Part shown: positions 62,432 to 64,000 of the stretch, one piece after another
Numbering within the stretch: the stretch's first letter is position 1
Layout: each line of letters opens with the position of its first letter
DNA from: Streptomyces sp. 135
GTDB taxonomy: Bacteria; Actinomycetota; Actinomycetes; Streptomycetales; Streptomycetaceae
Assembly (NCBI RefSeq): GCF_020026305.1
Contig: NZ_CP075691.1
Location: 2,480,001-2,544,000 of the forward strand
DNA length: 64,000 nucleotides
Direction: 5' to 3'
The notes under the pieces: generated by a model
The model's database searches: none
Seen by the model: only the letters and a program-made list of their open reading frames with translations
Told to the model about the DNA's origin: nothing
Made by a program: the position numbers and the translations under genes

Positions 62432-63032
62432 TCAAGCCACACGAGCCGCACGCATCGAAAATTGGCTGGACCCGCCTGGGCCGAAGGGCCTAGGCCTCCG
62501 GGCCGCACGCCCCCCCGGCCGCGGCACCTGGGATCGGGGCACGTACCCAGGCCGACGACGCCTGACATCCGGCCCCCGAGCCTCTACCGACGCGGCGGCA
62601 TCCGGCCGCCGACACCCCCACACCCACACGGCGGCACCCGGCATCCCCGGCCCCCCGCTTCCGCCGACGCAGCGACACCCGGCCGCCGACACCCCCACAC
62701 CCACACGGCGGCACCCGGCATCCCGAGCCCCCCCGCTTCCGCCGACGCAGCGACACCCGGCCGCCGACACCCCCACCCCCACGCGCCGCGGCACTGCCCG
62801 GCAGCCGAGGCCACCCCCGCCCGCGCGACGGCGCGCCGAGGGTCTCCGGGGCCGCGTCCACCGTCGCAGCGGCCCTGGCCTCGACCCGGCACCTCCACCA
62901 CCACAGCCGACCAGCCCCGACCATCGGGGCACCGCAGGCACCGCAGTACCACCGCCCGCCCCGCCGCCACACCGCCGTCCGGAACCCCGAGGTCCCTGCC
63001 CGCAGCAGCACCCGGGCCCAGAACTCCGCCCC
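62432..63032. other. 600-base gene-poor stretch between MFS and thiolase genes
   Basis: Very C-rich on the + strand. A minus-strand frame (62490-63011) begins plausibly with WYCGACGAPMVG but soon becomes Arg/Gly-rich repeat sequence, and I could not support it as a gene. The main content is the tandem repeat listed next. Confidence 0.5.
62602..62785. repeat. 77-78 bp tandem repeat, about 2.3 copies
   Basis: The string CCGGCCGCCGACACCCCCAC recurs at 62602, 62679 and 62757, and the sequence between is nearly identical (CGGCGGCACCCGGCATCCC ... CTTCCGCCGACGCAGCGACA). This looks like a recent slippage or unequal-crossover expansion in non-coding DNA. Confidence 0.85.
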
Positions 63033-64000
63033 CTACCGCCGCAGCACCGTCACCACCACCGCCCCGCCAAGACCGATGTTGTGCGCGAGCCCCACCCCGG
63101 CGCCCTCGACCTGCCGCGCCCCCGCCTCGCCCCGCAGCTGCCAGGTCAGTTCGGCGATCTGCGCGATGCCGGTCGCGCCGAGCGGGTGCCCCTTGGAGAT
63201 GAGGCCGCCGGAGGGGTTCACCACCCAGCGCCCGCCGTATGTCGTCGCGCCGCTCTCGACGAGCTTCCCGGACTCGCCGGGCGCGCACATGCCGAGCGCC
63301 TCGTACGTCAGGAGTTCGTTGATGGAGAAACAGTCGTGCAGCTCGATGACGTCCACGTCCTCGATGCCGAGTCCGGACCCCTCGTACACCTGCCGCGCCG
63401 CCTCCCGCGACATCGGCTGTCCGACGACGTCGACGCACGAGCCGGAGGCGAAGGACTCGGCGGTGTCCGTGGTCATGGCCTGGGCCGCGATCTCCACGGC
63501 CCGCCCCGCCAGGCCGTGCCGTTCCACGAACCGCTCGGAGACGACGACCGCGGCCGCCGCGCCGTCCGAGGTCGGCGAGCACTGGAGCCTGGTGAGCGGC
63601 CGGTGGACGGTCTTGGCGGCGAGGACCTCGTCGACGGTGTACGCGTCCTGGAACTGGGCGTACGGATTGTTCACCGAGTGCCGGTGGTTCTTCGCGCCGA
63701 CCGCGGCGAGCTGCGCCTCGGTCGTGCCGTATGCCTCCATGTGCTCGCGCGCCGCGTCGCCGAAGATCTGCGCGGTGGGCGGGGTCATCTCGAAGCCGTG
63801 CCGGGCGGCCATGATCTCGTAGTGCCGGGCCACGGGGGATGTCTTGAAGTCGCTCCCGTCCCCGCCCCCCAGCGAGCCGCGCGCCATCTTCTCGAAGCCG
63901 AGCGCGAGCACGCAGTCGTTGAGTCCGCCCTCGACGAACTGCCGGGCCATCATCAGCGCCGTCGCCCCGGTCGCGCAGTTGTTGTTGACGTTGTAGACGG
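63033..64000 (-). CDS. Lipid-transfer-type thiolase (partial)
   Basis: C-terminal 322 residues of a thiolase of the SCP-x/lipid-transfer group; the N-terminus lies beyond the right edge. The nucleophile Cys is visible as [11 protein letters not shown] near the edge, followed by [10 protein letters not shown] and the late [11 protein letters not shown] (second Cys/His region) and [15 protein letters not shown] at the end. Such enzymes act in steroid side-chain or branched fatty acid degradation (3-ketoacyl-CoA cleavage or aldol-type reactions). It fits functionally with the MaoC-ADH-SDR operon, from which it is separated by the MFS gene. Confidence 0.92.
   Translation of the reverse strand, partial: VYNVNNNCATGATALMMARQFVEGGLNDCVLALGFEKMARGSLGGGDGSDFKTSPVARHYEIMAARHGFEMTPPTAQIFGDAAREHMEAYGTTEAQLAAVGAKNHRHSVNNPYAQFQDAYTVDEVLAAKTVHRPLTRLQCSPTSDGAAAAVVVSERFVERHGLAGRAVEIAAQAMTTDTAESFASGSCVDVVGQPMSREAARQVYEGSGLGIEDVDVIELHDCFSINELLTYEALGMCAPGESGKLVESGATTYGGRWVVNPSGGLISKGHPLGATGIAQIAELTWQLRGEAGARQVEGAGVGLAHNIGLGGAVVVTVLRR

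Noticed and set aside
62490..63011. Minus-strand 173-codon frame with a CxxC (WYCGACGAP) start
   Set aside because: Only the first about 60 residues look protein-like; the rest is encoded by tandem repeats and there is no RBS or family match by eye.
1..64000. CRISPR arrays, tRNA genes, complete insertion sequences, rRNA
   Set aside because: None seen; the only repeats are the tandem and inverted ones listed.

Overview
The window is Streptomyces-like chromosome. Evidence: very high G+C with strong third-position bias, many 4-base stop/start overlaps (ATGA, GTGA), a type VII secretion (T7SS) locus, a class A actinobacterial RNase P RNA gene, and a housekeeping block typical of the genus (YaaA, KDPG aldolase, RNase HI/phosphatase, zinc-ribbon protein, Nif3). 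Positions were read by eye from the sequence; no database search was run.

Layout. (A) 1-12257: right end of a natural-product cluster on the minus strand. An MFS exporter, a one-module PKS (KS-AT-ACP) and a giant partial protein (aminotransferase - luciferase-like monooxygenase - C - A - T - C) are coupled by ATGA overlaps. The domain logic predicts an alpha-hydroxy-beta-amino acyl unit passed into a peptide. A small divergent LuxR-type regulator flanks it. (B) 12258-26000: an integrase remnant and a perfect terminator hairpin, then a minus-strand operon for a secreted polymorphic toxin: FG-GAP propeller protein, LamG protein, 2275-residue RHS protein with a HINT domain and WHH-type nuclease tip, and a SUKH immunity protein. 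(C) 26010-29333: secreted esterase-like hydrolase, Stealth-type sugar-phosphate transferase, GNAT acetyltransferase. (D) 29356-42505: T7SS locus with three small ESX-like proteins, a large toxin with a putative QxK-type restriction-endonuclease-fold tip, a GTGA-coupled presumptive immunity protein, a small membrane protein, EccD, a MinD/ParA-like ATPase, EccC and a DUF6177-like protein. It lies between rnpB and a 39-nt inverted copy of the rnpB 3' end. (E) 42662-43076: rnpB, partly overlapped by an EamA permease reading frame.

(F) 43982-51659: regulators with their targets. AraC/EamA; TetR/DUF4260 with two matching palindromes; MerR plus membrane protein; RNB ribonuclease; YaaA; and a divergent TetR/VOC pair with its own palindromes. 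(G) 51733-57664: KDPG aldolase with a possible leaderless promoter; a Nif3 - zinc-ribbon (CTG start) - RNase HI - histidine phosphatase operon in which the usual fusion of the last two is interrupted by one in-frame TGA; a decayed siderophore-binding protein; and two Streptomyces-type proteins of unknown function. (H) 57802-64000: a lipid/steroid-type catabolic operon (MaoC hydratase, zinc alcohol dehydrogenase, SDR) behind a KstR-like palindrome, an MFS drug exporter, a 600-base gene-poor stretch with 77-78 bp tandem repeats, and a partial lipid-transfer-type thiolase.

The least described parts appear to be the T7SS toxin/immunity pair in the rnpB-flanked island and the split PKS / aminotransferase-monooxygenase assembly line.
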